Positions 54,168 through 63,728 of a DNA stretch of 64,000 nt are shown here, one piece after another. The notes under the pieces are model-generated. The model was given only the letters and a program-made list of their open reading frames with translations, was not told the origin of the DNA and did not search any database. Source of the DNA: Nocardioides agri (GTDB taxonomy: Bacteria; Actinomycetota; Actinomycetes; Propionibacteriales; Nocardioidaceae); assembly GCF_013778305.1 (NCBI RefSeq), contig NZ_JACEIC010000002.1:1491708-1555707 (forward strand), given 5' to 3'. A program made the translations under genes and the position numbers. How positions within the stretch are numbered: the first letter of the stretch is position 1; each line of letters starts with the position of its first letter.

Positions 54168-55655
54168 TCAGACCAGTGGCACCCAGTCCCCGACCTCGAA
54201 GACGCCGTTGGGCTGGAGGGTGACCCACTGGATGCCCGTGGGTCGGCCGTCGCGGTAGGTCACCAGGCTGACGTCGGCGTTGCGACGCGGCTTGCTGCCG
54301 ACGGCGATCGCGTACGCCGCGCCGCCCGTCGTACCCGTCGTGTAGGCGTAGCCGGACTCGCCGTTGTCGCCCACCACCTCGGCCGGAGCGACCCGGACGT
54401 GGAGGTGCCCGCCGAGCACCAGGTCGGCGCAGCCGCGCTCGAGCGCGGGGCGGCCCAGGTTGACGTCGTGCACCAGGATCGTGCTCACCCGGTCCTCGCT
54501 GTCGCAGGCGGCCTCCGCGATCCGGTCCGCGACCTCGTCGAAGGACAGGCCGGACTCGTCGCGCCACGAGCCGAGCCCGCTCGAGCGCGGGTCGCCGACG
54601 CCGAGCAGCGTGCTCCCGCCCGGGCCGTCGACGATCTCGCCGTCGAGCATCGTCCAGCCCGCGTCGGCGAGGTGGTCGTGCACGAAGTCGCCGTGGTCGT
54701 GGTTGCCGGTGACGCCCCACCGGTCGAAGCCCTCGAACGCCTTGCTGAGCGAGTCGAGCGAGAACGCCTCCCAGGTCCTGCCGGTGGAGGTGTCGTCACC
54801 ACCGTCGAAGACGGCCGTCGCACCCGCGGCATCGGCGATCGCGCGGGCCACCGGGTCCATGCCGATGTTGTCGTGCCGGTCCGAGACGAACGCGACGACG
54901 GTGTCCCCGTCCTCGGGGACGCGGAGGTCGAGGTCGGCCGCACGCTCGGCCGCGGTCGCGTAGAACGCCTTGCTCTTGTCGTAGGTGTCGACCGCGCTCG
55001 TGATCAGCCGCCGGGTCTGCCCAGTGAGCACGTCGCCCCGCACCTCGACGTCGTCGAGATCCTCCGGCACCGGCACCGCCGGCCCGAGGAACTCCGACAG
55101 CGCGACCCAGTCGCCCTCGTCCTCCCGCGGCCGTGGGTCCGACCACGGCTGCCACAGGCAGACCCCGAGGACGACGACGACGCCGACGGCGACGAGCGCC
55201 TGCGCGGGTCCGAGCCGGTCCCGCAGCTCACGGCGCCGCCGCCGGCCGAGCAGCAGCCACACTCCGACGGGGAGCAGGGCGACGACCGCGCCACGGACGG
55301 CCGCGTCGCGGAGCATGTCCTCGATCGCCCCGGTCACGATGGCGACCTGGCCCTCCGGCTGGCCGGCGATGTAGCCGTAGCGACGCACGAGCTCGTCGGT
55401 CGAGGTGGCGTCGGTCTTCTCCAGCCGGATCTCGACACCGAGGCGCCGGCCCGTGTCGACCCGCACGTCGGGCAGCACCGGGCCGGTCTCGACCACGGCG
55501 TGCCCGGTCATCGTCGGCGCCACGACCGCGTCGTGGCTGGCCAGGTCGATGGAGCGGCTGCTCGAGAAGAACAGCACCGCGGTCACCGCGACGGCGCCGA
55601 GCAGCCAGGCCCCGGCGTACGCCAGGACCCGCAGCGCTACTCGCCCGGTCGGCAC
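54168..55655 (-). CDS. Membrane-bound metallophosphoesterase
   Basis: This 495-residue protein has an N-terminal transmembrane helix (VLAYAGAWLLGAVAVTAVLFFSSS), a soluble domain to about residue 125, and another hydrophobic segment (AVVALLPVGVWLLLG, then ALVAVGVVVVLGVCLW). The calcineurin-like phosphoesterase domain follows: FVSDRHDNIGMDPVARAI (metal site, D-R-H instead of the common D-x-H), DGGDDTST, VTGNHDHGDFVH and LGGHLHVRV. The metal site is essentially complete. GTG start is 2 bp after the RlmB stop. The substrate is unknown. Confidence 0.88.
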   Translation of the reverse strand: MPTGRVALRVLAYAGAWLLGAVAVTAVLFFSSSRSIDLASHDAVVAPTMTGHAVVETGPVLPDVRVDTGRRLGVEIRLEKTDATSTDELVRRYGYIAGQPEGQVAIVTGAIEDMLRDAAVRGAVVALLPVGVWLLLGRRRRRELRDRLGPAQALVAVGVVVVLGVCLWQPWSDPRPREDEGDWVALSEFLGPAVPVPEDLDDVEVRGDVLTGQTRRLITSAVDTYDKSKAFYATAAERAADLDLRVPEDGDTVVAFVSDRHDNIGMDPVARAIADAAGATAVFDGGDDTSTGRTWEAFSLDSLSKAFEGFDRWGVTGNHDHGDFVHDHLADAGWTMLDGEIVDGPGGSTLLGVGDPRSSGLGSWRDESGLSFDEVADRIAEAACDSEDRVSTILVHDVNLGRPALERGCADLVLGGHLHVRVAPAEVVGDNGESGYAYTTGTTGGAAYAIAVGSKPRRNADVSLVTYRDGRPTGIQWVTLQPNGVFEVGDWVPLV

Positions 55656-55657
55656 AG

Positions 55658-56602
55658 TCAGCGACGCGCCTCCGAGATGGCGTAGAGCGCCACGGACGCG
55701 GCGACACCGGCGTTGAGCGACTCGAGGTGGTTGGCCATCGGGATCGACACCAGCTGGTCGCAGGTCTCGGCGACCAGGCGCGAGAGCCCGTCGCCCTCGG
55801 AGCCGACCACGAGCACGAGCGGTCCGGTCGCCAGGTCGAGGTCGGGCAGGCTGACCTCGCCGTCGGCGGCCAGGCCGACGACCATGCAGCCCGCCTGCTG
55901 GTAGGCCTTGAGCTGCCGGGTCAGGTTGACGGTCTGCGCGACCGGGATGCGGGCCGCGGCACCGGCGCTGGTCTTCCACGCGGCGGCGGTCATCCCGGCC
56001 GCCCGGCGCTCGGGGATCACCACACCGTGCGCGCCGAAGCCGGCGGCGCTGCGGATGATCGCGCCGAGGTTGCGCGGGTCGGTCACGTGGTCGACGGCGA
56101 CGATGAGCGGCTGCTCGGCGTTGACGGCGGCCACGTCGATCAGGTCGTCGGCGTGGGCGTACTCGTACGCCGGGATGCGCGCGGCCAGGCCCTGGTGGAC
56201 GCCCGCGCCGACCATCCGGTCCATCTCGGACTTGGTGACCTCGAGCAGCTTGATGCCCTTGTCGGCCGCGAGCTGGAAGGCCTCCCGCAGCCGGTTGTCG
56301 CGCTCGGCGCCCTCGGAGACGTACAGCGCGTTGACCGGCACGCCCTCGCGCAGCGACTCGACGACGGGGTTGCGGCCGATGATCCACTCGGCGTCGCCGG
56401 ACGTACGCCGCTTCGGCTTGGTGGCGGCGGCCTTCTCGGCGCGCTTCGCGACCTTGTGGGCCTTGTGGTACTCGCGGTCCTTGGCCTTCGGCGTCGGGCC
56501 CTTGCCCTCGAGGCCCCGCTTGACGCGGCCACCCGACCCGGCGGTCGGGTTGCCCTTGCCGGACTTCTTGATCGCGCCCTTGCGCTGTGAGTTGCCTGCC
56601 AT
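55658..56602 (-). CDS. rlmB: 23S rRNA (guanosine-2'-O-)-methyltransferase RlmB
   Basis: This 314-residue SpoU/TrmH-family methyltransferase methylates the ribose of G2251 (E. coli numbering) in the 23S peptidyl-transferase region. A basic N-terminal tail rich in Lys/Gly (about residues 1-65) is typical of actinobacterial RlmB. WIIGRNPVVESLREG starts the substrate-binding domain. The SPOUT knot motifs are VDHVTDPRNLGAIIRSAAGFGAHGVVIPERR near 170-200, GPLVLVVGSEGDGLSRLVAETCDQLVSIPM and SLNAGVAASVALY. The stop of cysS abuts its ATG. Confidence 0.95.
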   Translation of the reverse strand: MAGNSQRKGAIKKSGKGNPTAGSGGRVKRGLEGKGPTPKAKDREYHKAHKVAKRAEKAAATKPKRRTSGDAEWIIGRNPVVESLREGVPVNALYVSEGAERDNRLREAFQLAADKGIKLLEVTKSEMDRMVGAGVHQGLAARIPAYEYAHADDLIDVAAVNAEQPLIVAVDHVTDPRNLGAIIRSAAGFGAHGVVIPERRAAGMTAAAWKTSAGAAARIPVAQTVNLTRQLKAYQQAGCMVVGLAADGEVSLPDLDLATGPLVLVVGSEGDGLSRLVAETCDQLVSIPMANHLESLNAGVAASVALYAISEARR

Positions 56603-57988
56603 CTACTTCGTTCCTGCTTCCAGTGACCACTTGGGTCCGTCGGGGGTGTCCTCGACCTCGATGCCGGCGGCCTTGATCCGGTCGCGGATCGCATCGGCGG
56701 TGGAGAAGTCCTTGTTGGCCCGGGCCTCGGCGCGCTGCTCGAGCAGCCCGGCGAGCAGCGTGTCGACGGCGTCGGTCAACCGCTGGTCGTCGGCGCGGGC
56801 GCCCCAGGCCGGGTCGGCGGGGTGCAGTCCGAGCACGTCGAGCATGGCCAGCACCTGGGCGGCGTACGGCGCCGGGTCGTCGGCCTTGTTGCCGTCGCGC
56901 ACGGTGTCGTAGATGACGGCGACGGCGGCGGGCGTGCCGAGGTCGTCGTCCATCGCCGCGACGAACGCGGCCGGCAGCTCGCCCGGCGCGACCTCGCCGG
57001 CCCGCTCGAGGAAGCCCTCGATCCGGCGGAAGCCCGCGGCCGCCTCGTCCAGCGCCTCGAAGCTGAACTCGACGTGGCTGCGGTAGTGGGCGGCCACGAC
57101 GTAGAAGCGCAGCTCGATGCCGCGGTACCTCTCCAGCACCGACGGGATCGTCAGCGAGTTGCCGAGGGACTTGCTCATCTTCTCGCCGGCGGTGGTGATC
57201 CACGCGTTGTGCATCCAGTACGACGCGAACGGGTGGCCCGCCGCGCGGGACTGGGCCTGCTCGTTCTCGTGGTGCGGGAAGCGCAGGTCGACGCCACCGC
57301 CGTGGATGTCGAACGCCGACCCGAGGTACTTGCCGGCCATCGCCGAGCACTCGATGTGCCAGCCGGGCCGGCCGCGGCCCCACGGGCTCGGCCACGACGC
57401 GGTCTCCGGCTCGGACTGCTTGCGGCCCTTCCAGAGCGCGAAGTCGCGAGGGTCGCGCTTGCCGCGCGGGTCGGCGTCCTCGGCGGCCTCCATGTCGTCG
57501 ACCTGCTGGCGCGTCAGCTCGCCGTACGACGGCCACGAGCGCACGTCGAAGTAGACGTCGCCCGAGCCGTCGGCGGCGGGATAGGCGTGGCCCTTCTCGA
57601 TCAACGTCTCGATCAGCTCGAGCATCTCCGGCACGTGGCCGGTCGCGAGCGGCTCGTAGGTCGGCGGCGCGACGTTGAGCGCTGCGTAGGCCTTGGCGAG
57701 CTCGCGCTGCATCACGGCCGCGTGGGCGTACCAGGGCCGGCCGAGGCTCTCGGCCTTCGCGAGGATCTTGTCGTCGATGTCGGTGACGTTGCGGATGAAC
57801 GTGACGTCGTAGCCGGTGTGGCGCAGCCAGCGCTGGAGCACGTCGAAGTTGACGGCCGAGCGGACGTGGCCGACGTGCGGCTCGGACTGGACGGTGAGAC
57901 CGCAGACGTAGATGCCCGCCTTCCCCTCCTCGAGGGGAACGAAGTCACGGACTTCGCGGGTCGCGGTGTCGTACAGCCTGAAGGTCAC
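56603..57988 (-). CDS. cysS: Cysteinyl-tRNA synthetase
   Basis: This 461-residue class I synthetase charges tRNA-Cys. The HIGH-type motif reads [12 protein letters not shown] at about residues 37-48. The zinc site includes CGLT at the N-terminus and WHIECSAM near residue 210, and the KMSKS loop is [15 protein letters not shown] near residue 270. The C-terminal helical domain ends [25 protein letters not shown] start. It is immediately followed by rlmB, a gene pair conserved in actinobacteria. Confidence 0.96.
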   Translation of the reverse strand: MTFRLYDTATREVRDFVPLEEGKAGIYVCGLTVQSEPHVGHVRSAVNFDVLQRWLRHTGYDVTFIRNVTDIDDKILAKAESLGRPWYAHAAVMQRELAKAYAALNVAPPTYEPLATGHVPEMLELIETLIEKGHAYPAADGSGDVYFDVRSWPSYGELTRQQVDDMEAAEDADPRGKRDPRDFALWKGRKQSEPETASWPSPWGRGRPGWHIECSAMAGKYLGSAFDIHGGGVDLRFPHHENEQAQSRAAGHPFASYWMHNAWITTAGEKMSKSLGNSLTIPSVLERYRGIELRFYVVAAHYRSHVEFSFEALDEAAAGFRRIEGFLERAGEVAPGELPAAFVAAMDDDLGTPAAVAVIYDTVRDGNKADDPAPYAAQVLAMLDVLGLHPADPAWGARADDQRLTDAVDTLLAGLLEQRAEARANKDFSTADAIRDRIKAAGIEVEDTPDGPKWSLEAGTK

Positions 57989-58010
57989 CCGTGAAGTCTA
58001 GGGTTTGTGG

Positions 58011-59162
58011 GTGCGCCGCCCGACATTCGCGATCTTCGCCTGTGCCCTGCTGACATCCCTCCTGGCGGCGCCCCCCGCCGGCGCGGCTCCCGCCCGCCAG
58101 ATCTCCTACCAGACCTGGGACCTGCCGAGCGCGCAGCGGACGCTCCCGACTGGGGTCGACCGGCGCTCGTGGACGTCTCCGTGGGCGACGCCCGGCTTCG
58201 CGCTCACCCGGCTGGTCGCGTCGTGGGAGGCACGCACCCCGGGGCGCAGCCGCGTGCGCATCGACGTGCGGGGCAAGGCCGGCGCGTCCACCTCGAGCTG
58301 GGACACGCTGGCCGTCTGGGCGCAGGGTGACCGCCACTTCAAGCGGACGACGCGGGGCGAGCAGGCCGACGACCTCGGCTCCGTCAGCGTCGACACCTGG
58401 GTCGTGCCCGACGGCGTGACGTCCTACCAGCTGCGGGTCACGCTGCTGCGGCGGGCCGGCCAGAAGGCGTCGCCCCGGGTCGACACCGTCGGCGCGATGT
58501 CCTCGCTGCTGCCGTCGGTCTCGTCGGTGCCGACGTCGAAGCCGGGCGTGGCCCGCGGCGTCGTGCTCGACGTGCCGGCGTACTCGCAGATGGTGCACCG
58601 CGGCCACTACCCCGAGTACGGCGCCGGCGGCGAGGCGTGGTGCTCGCCGACCTCCACCGCGATGGTGCTCGGCTACTACGACGCGCTGCCCGGCGCCGCG
58701 GCGTACTCCTGGGTGCCGGCGGGGCACCCGGACCCGTGGGTCGACCACGTCGCCCGGATGACCTACGACTACGCCTACGAGGGCACCGGCAACTGGCCGT
58801 TCAACACCGCGTACGCCGCCACCCGCGTCGACCACGCCTTCGTGACCCGGCTGCGGTCGCTGCGCGAGGCGGAGGAGCTGGTCCGGGCCGGGATCCCCGT
58901 CGTCGCGTCGATCGCGTTCGACCCCGGCGGGCTGACCGGCGCACCCATCGGGTCGACCGACGGGCACCTGCTGGTGATCGTCGGCTTCACCGCCGACGGC
59001 GACGTGGTCGTCAACGACCCGGCGGCCGCCACCGACGCCGAGGTGCGGCGCACCTACGACCGCGGCGAGTTCGAGAACGCGTGGATCCCGACCTCCGGCG
59101 GCACGGTCTACGTCATCGCCGACGCCGCCCACCCGCTGCCGGCCGGGCACACCAACTGGTGA
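58011..59162 (+). CDS. Secreted C39-family peptidase
   Basis: This 383-residue exported protein has a signal peptide (VRRPTFAIFACALLTSLLAAPPAGAAPA), an N-terminal beta-rich domain of about 150 residues, and a C-terminal papain-like C39 domain. The nucleophile is in GGEAWCSPTSTAMVLGYY near residue 211, the histidine in GSTDGHLLVIVGF near residue 318, and the acid in VVNDPAAATD near 335. It looks like a stand-alone secreted thiol peptidase rather than a bacteriocin ABC processor, because no transporter domain is present. GTG at 58011 is preferred to an upstream TTG. Confidence 0.9.
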   Translation: MRRPTFAIFACALLTSLLAAPPAGAAPARQISYQTWDLPSAQRTLPTGVDRRSWTSPWATPGFALTRLVASWEARTPGRSRVRIDVRGKAGASTSSWDTLAVWAQGDRHFKRTTRGEQADDLGSVSVDTWVVPDGVTSYQLRVTLLRRAGQKASPRVDTVGAMSSLLPSVSSVPTSKPGVARGVVLDVPAYSQMVHRGHYPEYGAGGEAWCSPTSTAMVLGYYDALPGAAAYSWVPAGHPDPWVDHVARMTYDYAYEGTGNWPFNTAYAATRVDHAFVTRLRSLREAEELVRAGIPVVASIAFDPGGLTGAPIGSTDGHLLVIVGFTADGDVVVNDPAAATDAEVRRTYDRGEFENAWIPTSGGTVYVIADAAHPLPAGHTNW

Positions 59163-59183
59163 GGCACCGGGCGACCCGCCGTC

Positions 59184-59271
59184 GTTTCATCAAGGGATGA
59201 GGGTGAAGCAGCGCTTCCCTCGACGAACTCGCCAGGGAAAGCGCGGTTTCGACGTCATCCCTTGATGAAAC
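59184..59271. repeat. 88-nt palindromic repeat, copy 2
   Basis: The terminal 17-bp arms are identical to those of copy 1 (43786-43873) and the total length is also 88 nt. The core differs but keeps an inner stem (CTTCCCT / AGGGAAAG). It fills the gap between the convergent C39 peptidase and SDR genes. Confidence 0.85.
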
Positions 59272-59302
59272 CGCAGGCGGCCACAACTCAAGCACAGCCG
59301 GC

Positions 59303-60082
59303 TCAGGCGCCGTAGCCGCCGTCGACGTCCAGCTTCTGCCCGGACACGAACCCGGCCCGGTCGGACGCGAGGAAGCAGACCGCCTCGGCGACGTCGTGGG
59401 CGGTGCCGAAGCGGCGCAGCGGGATGTTGCGCCGGGTGACGGCGAGCGCCTCGTCCGAGAGCTCGCCGGAGTCGATCAGCCGGGCGGCCATGCCGTCGGT
59501 GAGCATGCCGGGACCGACGGCGTTGACGCGGACGCCGTACCGGCCCTCCTCGGCGGCGAGCGCCCTGACCATCGCCTCGACGGCGGCCTTGGGCGCCGAC
59601 GAGAGCCCGTCGCGCACCGGGAAGCGCGTCGTCGCAGCGGTCGTGACCGCGACGATCGAGCCCTGGCTCGCGCGCAGGTGGCGCAGGGCCGGCCGCACGA
59701 CGGCGAAGAAGCCCGCGGCGTCGGCCGCGAGCTGGGCGGCCATCTCCTCGGGCTCGACGGCGGAGAGGTGGGTCATCGGCACGTGCGGCCCGGCCGCGTG
59801 CACGAGCGTGTGGATGCCGCCGTGCGCCGCGACGACGTCGGCCACCACGCGGGCGGCGGCCTCGGCGGCGTCGGGGGCCGCGAGGTCGAGGGCGTGGGCG
59901 GATGCGTGGCGGCCCCACTCCCGGGCCGCCTCGACGACCGCGTTGCCGGCGTCCGGCCGGGTGCGGTAGGTGACGGCGACGTCGGACCCGCGGGTGGCCA
60001 GCATCCGGCTGATCGCCAGACCGATGCCGCCGCTGCCGCCCACCACCAACGCGGCGCCCTCGCTGTCGCGGAAGTCGTCCAT
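59303..60082 (-). CDS. SDR-family protein with altered active site
   Basis: This 259-residue protein has the SDR Rossmann motif [18 protein letters not shown] (residues about 10-28), VHAAGPH in the NAAG position, and the C-terminal [17 protein letters not shown] and [23 protein letters not shown]. The catalytic YxxxK region reads [13 protein letters not shown], so the tyrosine position is serine while the lysine remains. The usual serine partner is also unclear (VAVTTAATT). Fold and cofactor binding look intact, but classical reductase activity may be lost. Its start overlaps the stop of the sulfite-oxidase-type gene. Confidence 0.88.
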   Translation of the reverse strand: MDDFRDSEGAALVVGGSGGIGLAISRMLATRGSDVAVTYRTRPDAGNAVVEAAREWGRHASAHALDLAAPDAAEAAARVVADVVAAHGGIHTLVHAAGPHVPMTHLSAVEPEEMAAQLAADAAGFFAVVRPALRHLRASQGSIVAVTTAATTRFPVRDGLSSAPKAAVEAMVRALAAEEGRYGVRVNAVGPGMLTDGMAARLIDSGELSDEALAVTRRNIPLRRFGTAHDVAEAVCFLASDRAGFVSGQKLDVDGGYGA

Positions 60083-61650
60083 CACCCCTCCTCGTCCTCG
60101 TCGGGCTCCACCGCGGTGACCTTGATCCGGTGCCACCCGGTCGCGCCGTCCGGCACCGTGCCGTGCTCCTCGCCGGTCTGGGTCTCGCCGTGGGCGTCGA
60201 TGGCCCGGACGGCGAGCACGTGGTCGCCCGGCGCGAGGTCGAGCGTCGCGGCCCACTGCACCCACGTGTCCGAGCTGGGCACGGTCCCGAGGGCGGCGCG
60301 CTGCCAGGGCCCGTCGTCCACCGACACCTCGACCGCCTGGATCCCCGTGTGCTGCGCCCAGGCCACGCCCGCGACCCGGGCGCCACCCGTGGCGATCTCG
60401 CCACCGCCGCGCGGCACGTCGATGCGGGACGCGATCTTGACCGGCCCCTTCTCGGCCCAGCCGCGCTGCGTCCAGTAGGCCTCGATGTCGGCGAAGCGGG
60501 TGACCTCGATGTCCACCACCCACTTGCAGGCGGACACGTAGCCGTAGAGCCCCGGCACGATCGTGCGCACGGGGAAGCCGTGCTCGATCGGCAGCGGCCG
60601 GCCGTTCATCGCGACGGCGAGCATCGCGTCGCGGCTGTCGGTGAGCACGCTGAGCGGGGTGCCGCAGGTCCAGCCGTCCTCCGACGTCTGCAGCACAGCG
60701 TCCGCGCCCGGCTGCACCCCCGCCTCCTCGAGCAGGTCGGCGAGCCGGACCCCGCTCCACCAGGCGTTGCCGATCAGGTCGCCACCGACCTCGTTGGAGA
60801 CGCAGTTGAGCGTGATCCAGGCCTGGGTCATCCGCCGATTGATGAGCTGCTGGTAGGTCAGCACGACCTCGCGCTCGACCAGCCCATGGATGCGGACGCG
60901 CCAGTCGACGGGCTCGATGGCCGGCACCACGAACGCCGTGTCGATCCGGTAGAAGTCCTCCGCCCGGGTGGCCCAGGGCGTGATCCCCTCGACGTCGAGG
61001 CGTACGCCGGGGGGCAGCGTCGGCTCCGTGACGCCGGGGAGCCGCAGCAGCCTGCGCGCCTCCTCGACGTGCCGCCGGCCGCGGCCGACGACCCGGCCCA
61101 CGCCGCCGGCGGCGACGCTGGCGCCCAGGATCAGGCCGGCGCGCAGCAGGAAGGTGCGCCGGGTGTGCTCGGTCCCCGCCGGCGGGGCCGACCCCGGGGC
61201 CGGCTCGGGGGCCGCCGCCAGCCGGCGCAGCGGCTCGGTCAGCAGCGAGAGGCAGACCAGCCAGGTCGCGAACCCGACCGCCACCGGCAGCAGGTCGATC
61301 GTCGCACCCCGCGGCTGCCACCGCACCGCGGCCGCGCCGACCAGCGCGAGCACGCCGTACACGATCACCGGCGCCCACCACGACCGCCGCGCCAGCAGCC
61401 CCGCCCAGGCGAACGCGGCCCCGGCCCCGAGCAGGATCACCAGCAGCAGGAACGGCTTGTCCCAGTGGCCGAGGACCTTGATCGCGCGCTCGACCACCGG
61501 CCCGGGCGTGAGCCGGATGATCCGCTCGGCGATGGCCGTGACCGGGGCGTCGCGGGTCGTCAGCACCATCGCCATGCAGTAGCTGGCGGCCAGGCCGGCG
61601 TACCCGGCGATCAGGCCGGCGACCGACCAACCGGCCCGGGAGCTCCTCAC
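60082..61650 (-). CDS. Membrane-anchored sulfite-oxidase-family molybdopterin enzyme
   Basis: This 522-residue protein has four to five N-terminal transmembrane helices (residues about 8-150). A linker then carries [20 protein letters not shown], which resembles a twin-arginine-type or further membrane segment. The oxidoreductase molybdopterin domain has [29 protein letters not shown] with the Mo-ligand cysteine near residue 282, and [24 protein letters not shown] dimerisation domain ends the chain. The family includes YedY/MsrP-like and sulfite oxidase-like enzymes. Start could be this GTG or an ATG at 61677. It overlaps the SDR gene by 1 bp. Confidence 0.9.
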   Translation of the reverse strand: MRSSRAGWSVAGLIAGYAGLAASYCMAMVLTTRDAPVTAIAERIIRLTPGPVVERAIKVLGHWDKPFLLLVILLGAGAAFAWAGLLARRSWWAPVIVYGVLALVGAAAVRWQPRGATIDLLPVAVGFATWLVCLSLLTEPLRRLAAAPEPAPGSAPPAGTEHTRRTFLLRAGLILGASVAAGGVGRVVGRGRRHVEEARRLLRLPGVTEPTLPPGVRLDVEGITPWATRAEDFYRIDTAFVVPAIEPVDWRVRIHGLVEREVVLTYQQLINRRMTQAWITLNCVSNEVGGDLIGNAWWSGVRLADLLEEAGVQPGADAVLQTSEDGWTCGTPLSVLTDSRDAMLAVAMNGRPLPIEHGFPVRTIVPGLYGYVSACKWVVDIEVTRFADIEAYWTQRGWAEKGPVKIASRIDVPRGGGEIATGGARVAGVAWAQHTGIQAVEVSVDDGPWQRAALGTVPSSDTWVQWAATLDLAPGDHVLAVRAIDAHGETQTGEEHGTVPDGATGWHRIKVTAVEPDEDEEG

Positions 61651-61686
61651 GCGCCCGATTGTGGCGCAGTCCGGCATGATCGGGCT

Positions 61687-62181
61687 GTGCAGCCCCTCCC
61701 CCGTGTCGGCATCGGCACCGACGTCCACCGCCTCGTCGACGGCGCGCCGCTCCACCTCGGGGGTCTCGCCTGGCCCGGCGAGCCGCAGGGCCTGGAGGGG
61801 CACTCCGACGCCGACGTGGCCGCACACGCCGCGTGCGACGCGCTGCTCTCGGCGGCCGGTCTCGGCGACCTCGGCTCCCACTTCGGCACCTCCGAGCCGC
61901 AGTGGGCCGGCGCCGCCGGCGCGACCCTGCTCGCCGAGTCCGCGGCCCGGGTGCGCGCGGCCGGGTTCGTCGTGGGCAACGTCGCGATCCAGGTGGTCGG
62001 CAACCGACCGCGCCTCGGCCCGCGCCGCGCGGAGGCGGAGGCCGCGCTCTCCGCCGCCGTCGGGGCGCCGGTGAGCATCTCCGCCACCACGACCGACGGC
62101 CTCGGCCTCACCGGCCGCGGCGAGGGCGTCGCGGCGATCGCGACCGCCGTCGTCTGGAGCGCTCCCGAGCCGACGACCTAG
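61687..62181 (+). CDS. ispF: 2-C-methyl-D-erythritol 2,4-cyclodiphosphate synthase
   Basis: This 164-residue enzyme of the MEP isoprenoid pathway has [65 protein letters not shown], with zinc ligands D-x-H near residues 12-14 and the HSDADV motif near 39. The C-terminus has [26 protein letters not shown]. The length is normal. GTG start. Its TAG stop is the CTAG used as the insertion target by the adjacent IS element, so the gene remains intact. ispD lies 1.5 kb further on. Confidence 0.95.
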   Translation: MQPLPRVGIGTDVHRLVDGAPLHLGGLAWPGEPQGLEGHSDADVAAHAACDALLSAAGLGDLGSHFGTSEPQWAGAAGATLLAESAARVRAAGFVVGNVAIQVVGNRPRLGPRRAEAEAALSAAVGAPVSISATTTDGLGLTGRGEGVAAIATAVVWSAPEPTT

Positions 62182-63185
62182 CTGTACTGATCGGTGAGGT
62201 TGGTCAACCTGGTGATGGGTGCTGACCCGCCGATCGCGGTGTGGGGCCTGTGGTGGTTGTACTCGTGGAGCCATCCTGCCAGCGCGGCTCGGCGGGCGTT
62301 CTCGGAGCGGTAGAGCTTCTTGAAGGCCCAGCCGTGGGCCAGGGTGCGGTGGAAGCGCTCGATCTTGCCGTTGGTCTGGGGTCGGTAGGGCCGGGTGCGC
62401 TTGGGTGTGATGCCGAGATCGGTGCAGGTATCGCGCCACAGGAACGACCGGTAGCAGCCGCCGTTGTCGGTCAGCACCCGTTCGACGCTCACGCCGCGCA
62501 CGGCGAACCAGACCACCGCGCGGGTCAGGACGGCGGCTGCGGTGGCTGCGGTCTCGTCGTCGTGACACTCGGCGTAGGCCAGGCGGGTGTAGTCGTCGAT
62601 GACGGTGTGCACGAAACAGGTCCCGACCTTGGGGTGGTACTTGCGTGCCTTGATCCCGGTCCGGTCGCGGGTGGCTTGGCGGTTGTGGGCGCCTTGATGC
62701 TTGCCCACGTAGCGCCATCCGCCGCCGTCGGGGATGTTGCCGAGCTTCTTGACGTCTTGGTGCAGCAGCGAGCCGGGGTGGTCGTGCTCGTAGCGTCGGA
62801 TCGGTTCCCCGGTGGCTCGGTCGACGTGGGTGAGCCGGTTGATCCGGCACCGCACCAGCACCTTGTGCACCGTGGACGGGGCGAGGCTCACCTGGTCGGC
62901 GATCTGGACCGGCCCGAGACGCTGCTTCCAGCGCAGGTGCACGATCTTGCGGACCACCGGTTGTGGAGTCGCGCGCGGTGAGTGGTGAGGCCGCGAGGAT
63001 GCGTCGTTCATGCCGGCCTCGCCGAGTCGTCGGTACCGCTCGGCCCACCGCTTCGCGGTCGGCCAGGACACGTCGTAGCGTTCCGCGGCGCGAGCGATCG
63101 GCCAGCCGTCCTCGACGATCAGGCGCGCGAGCCGCAGGCGGGCGCGAGGCGTCAGAGCCGCGTTGACATGGGTAGCGTGGGACAC
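62178..63185 (-). CDS. IS481-family transposase
   Basis: This 335-residue DDE transposase has an N-terminal helix-turn-helix ([40 protein letters not shown]) and the integrase core. The catalytic residues are D in LHQDVKKLG near residue 140, D in [11 protein letters not shown] near 238, and E in [14 protein letters not shown] near 274. It appears full length. The GTG start is preceded by GGAGG, which an upstream complementary segment could mask. The last codon and the TAG stop are made of target DNA, not IS DNA. Confidence 0.95.
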   Translation of the reverse strand: MSHATHVNAALTPRARLRLARLIVEDGWPIARAAERYDVSWPTAKRWAERYRRLGEAGMNDASSRPHHSPRATPQPVVRKIVHLRWKQRLGPVQIADQVSLAPSTVHKVLVRCRINRLTHVDRATGEPIRRYEHDHPGSLLHQDVKKLGNIPDGGGWRYVGKHQGAHNRQATRDRTGIKARKYHPKVGTCFVHTVIDDYTRLAYAECHDDETAATAAAVLTRAVVWFAVRGVSVERVLTDNGGCYRSFLWRDTCTDLGITPKRTRPYRPQTNGKIERFHRTLAHGWAFKKLYRSENARRAALAGWLHEYNHHRPHTAIGGSAPITRLTNLTDQYS

Positions 63186-63310
63186 GAAGACCTCCAGGGT
63201 TGTGGAAGCGGTTCTTAGACAGCTCCACTCCACGCCCGGAGGTCTTCGCCTTCCAAGCTCATTCAGATCGTGTCGTCACACGATCTCGACCAACGTGCCC
63301 GATCAGTACA
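62183..63310 (-). mobile_element. Complete IS481-family insertion sequence
   Basis: The 1128-bp element is bounded by imperfect 25-bp terminal inverted repeats beginning TGTACTGATCGG at both ends (21 of 25 match). It is flanked by a 6-bp direct repeat CCTAGC (62177-62182 and 63311-63316). The target has the NCTAGN form known for IS481. It carries one intact transposase gene on the minus strand. It inserted at the stop codon of ispF without breaking ispF or the NirD-like gene. Confidence 0.93.
63185..63248 (-). promoter_or_regulatory. Transposase leader hairpin masking the ribosome-binding site
   Basis: On the minus strand CGAAGACCTCC (63248-63238) is the exact complement of GGAGGTCTTCG (63195-63185). 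The latter contains the GGAGG and ends at the transposase GTG. An 11-bp stem with a 42-nt loop would hide the ribosome-binding site. Confidence 0.6.
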
Positions 63311-63323
63311 CCTAGCCGACGAC

Positions 63324-63659
63324 CTAGCCGACGACGACTCGGCGCGGCCCGACCATCACCATGCCGTCGTCCACGCGCACGTCGTAGGCCGGCACGGTGA
63401 CGTGCGGGTCGTCCAGGCAGCGGCCGGTGCGCAGGTCGAAGGCGTGCTTGTGCAGCACCGAGGCGACGAACGGCACGCCGTCGCGGACCCCGACGATGCC
63501 CTTGGCGAGCACGGAGGCGTGGGCGAACGGGTCGTGGTTGCCCAGCGCGTAGACCTCGTCGTCCTCGGTCCGGAAGATCGCCAGCGCCTGCCCGTGCACC
63601 AGCGCCGTCGCCCCGCGGGCGACGTCCAGCTCGGTGACACGGCAGACCGGTTGCCACAT
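63324..63659 (-). CDS. nirD: NirD-like Rieske-fold protein (cluster ligands missing)
   Basis: This 111-residue protein matches the Rieske_2 / nitrite reductase small-subunit family: MWQPVCRVTELDVARGATALVHGQALAIFRTEDDEVYALGNHDPFAHASVLAKGIVG, then VASVLHKHAFDLRTGRCLDDP. The cysteines of the C-x-H and C-x2-H cluster motifs are absent, as in other NirD proteins. NirD is the small subunit of assimilatory NADH-nitrite reductase. No nirB is in the window. An upstream TTG in frame is less likely than this ATG. The IS element lies 13 bp beyond its stop codon. Confidence 0.87.
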   Translation of the reverse strand: MWQPVCRVTELDVARGATALVHGQALAIFRTEDDEVYALGNHDPFAHASVLAKGIVGVRDGVPFVASVLHKHAFDLRTGRCLDDPHVTVPAYDVRVDDGMVMVGPRRVVVG

Positions 63660-63728
63660 GACGAGCAACGTAGGCGCGTCGTGTCACGCCGCTGCTTCGC
63701 CGTGTGACGGCCGTGTAAAACTCACCCG

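Noticed and set aside
54168..57536. Possible giant fusion of metallophosphoesterase with upstream sequence
   Set aside because: The extension lies out of frame over rlmB and cysS, which have full family motifs. A GTG at 55655 gives the true start.
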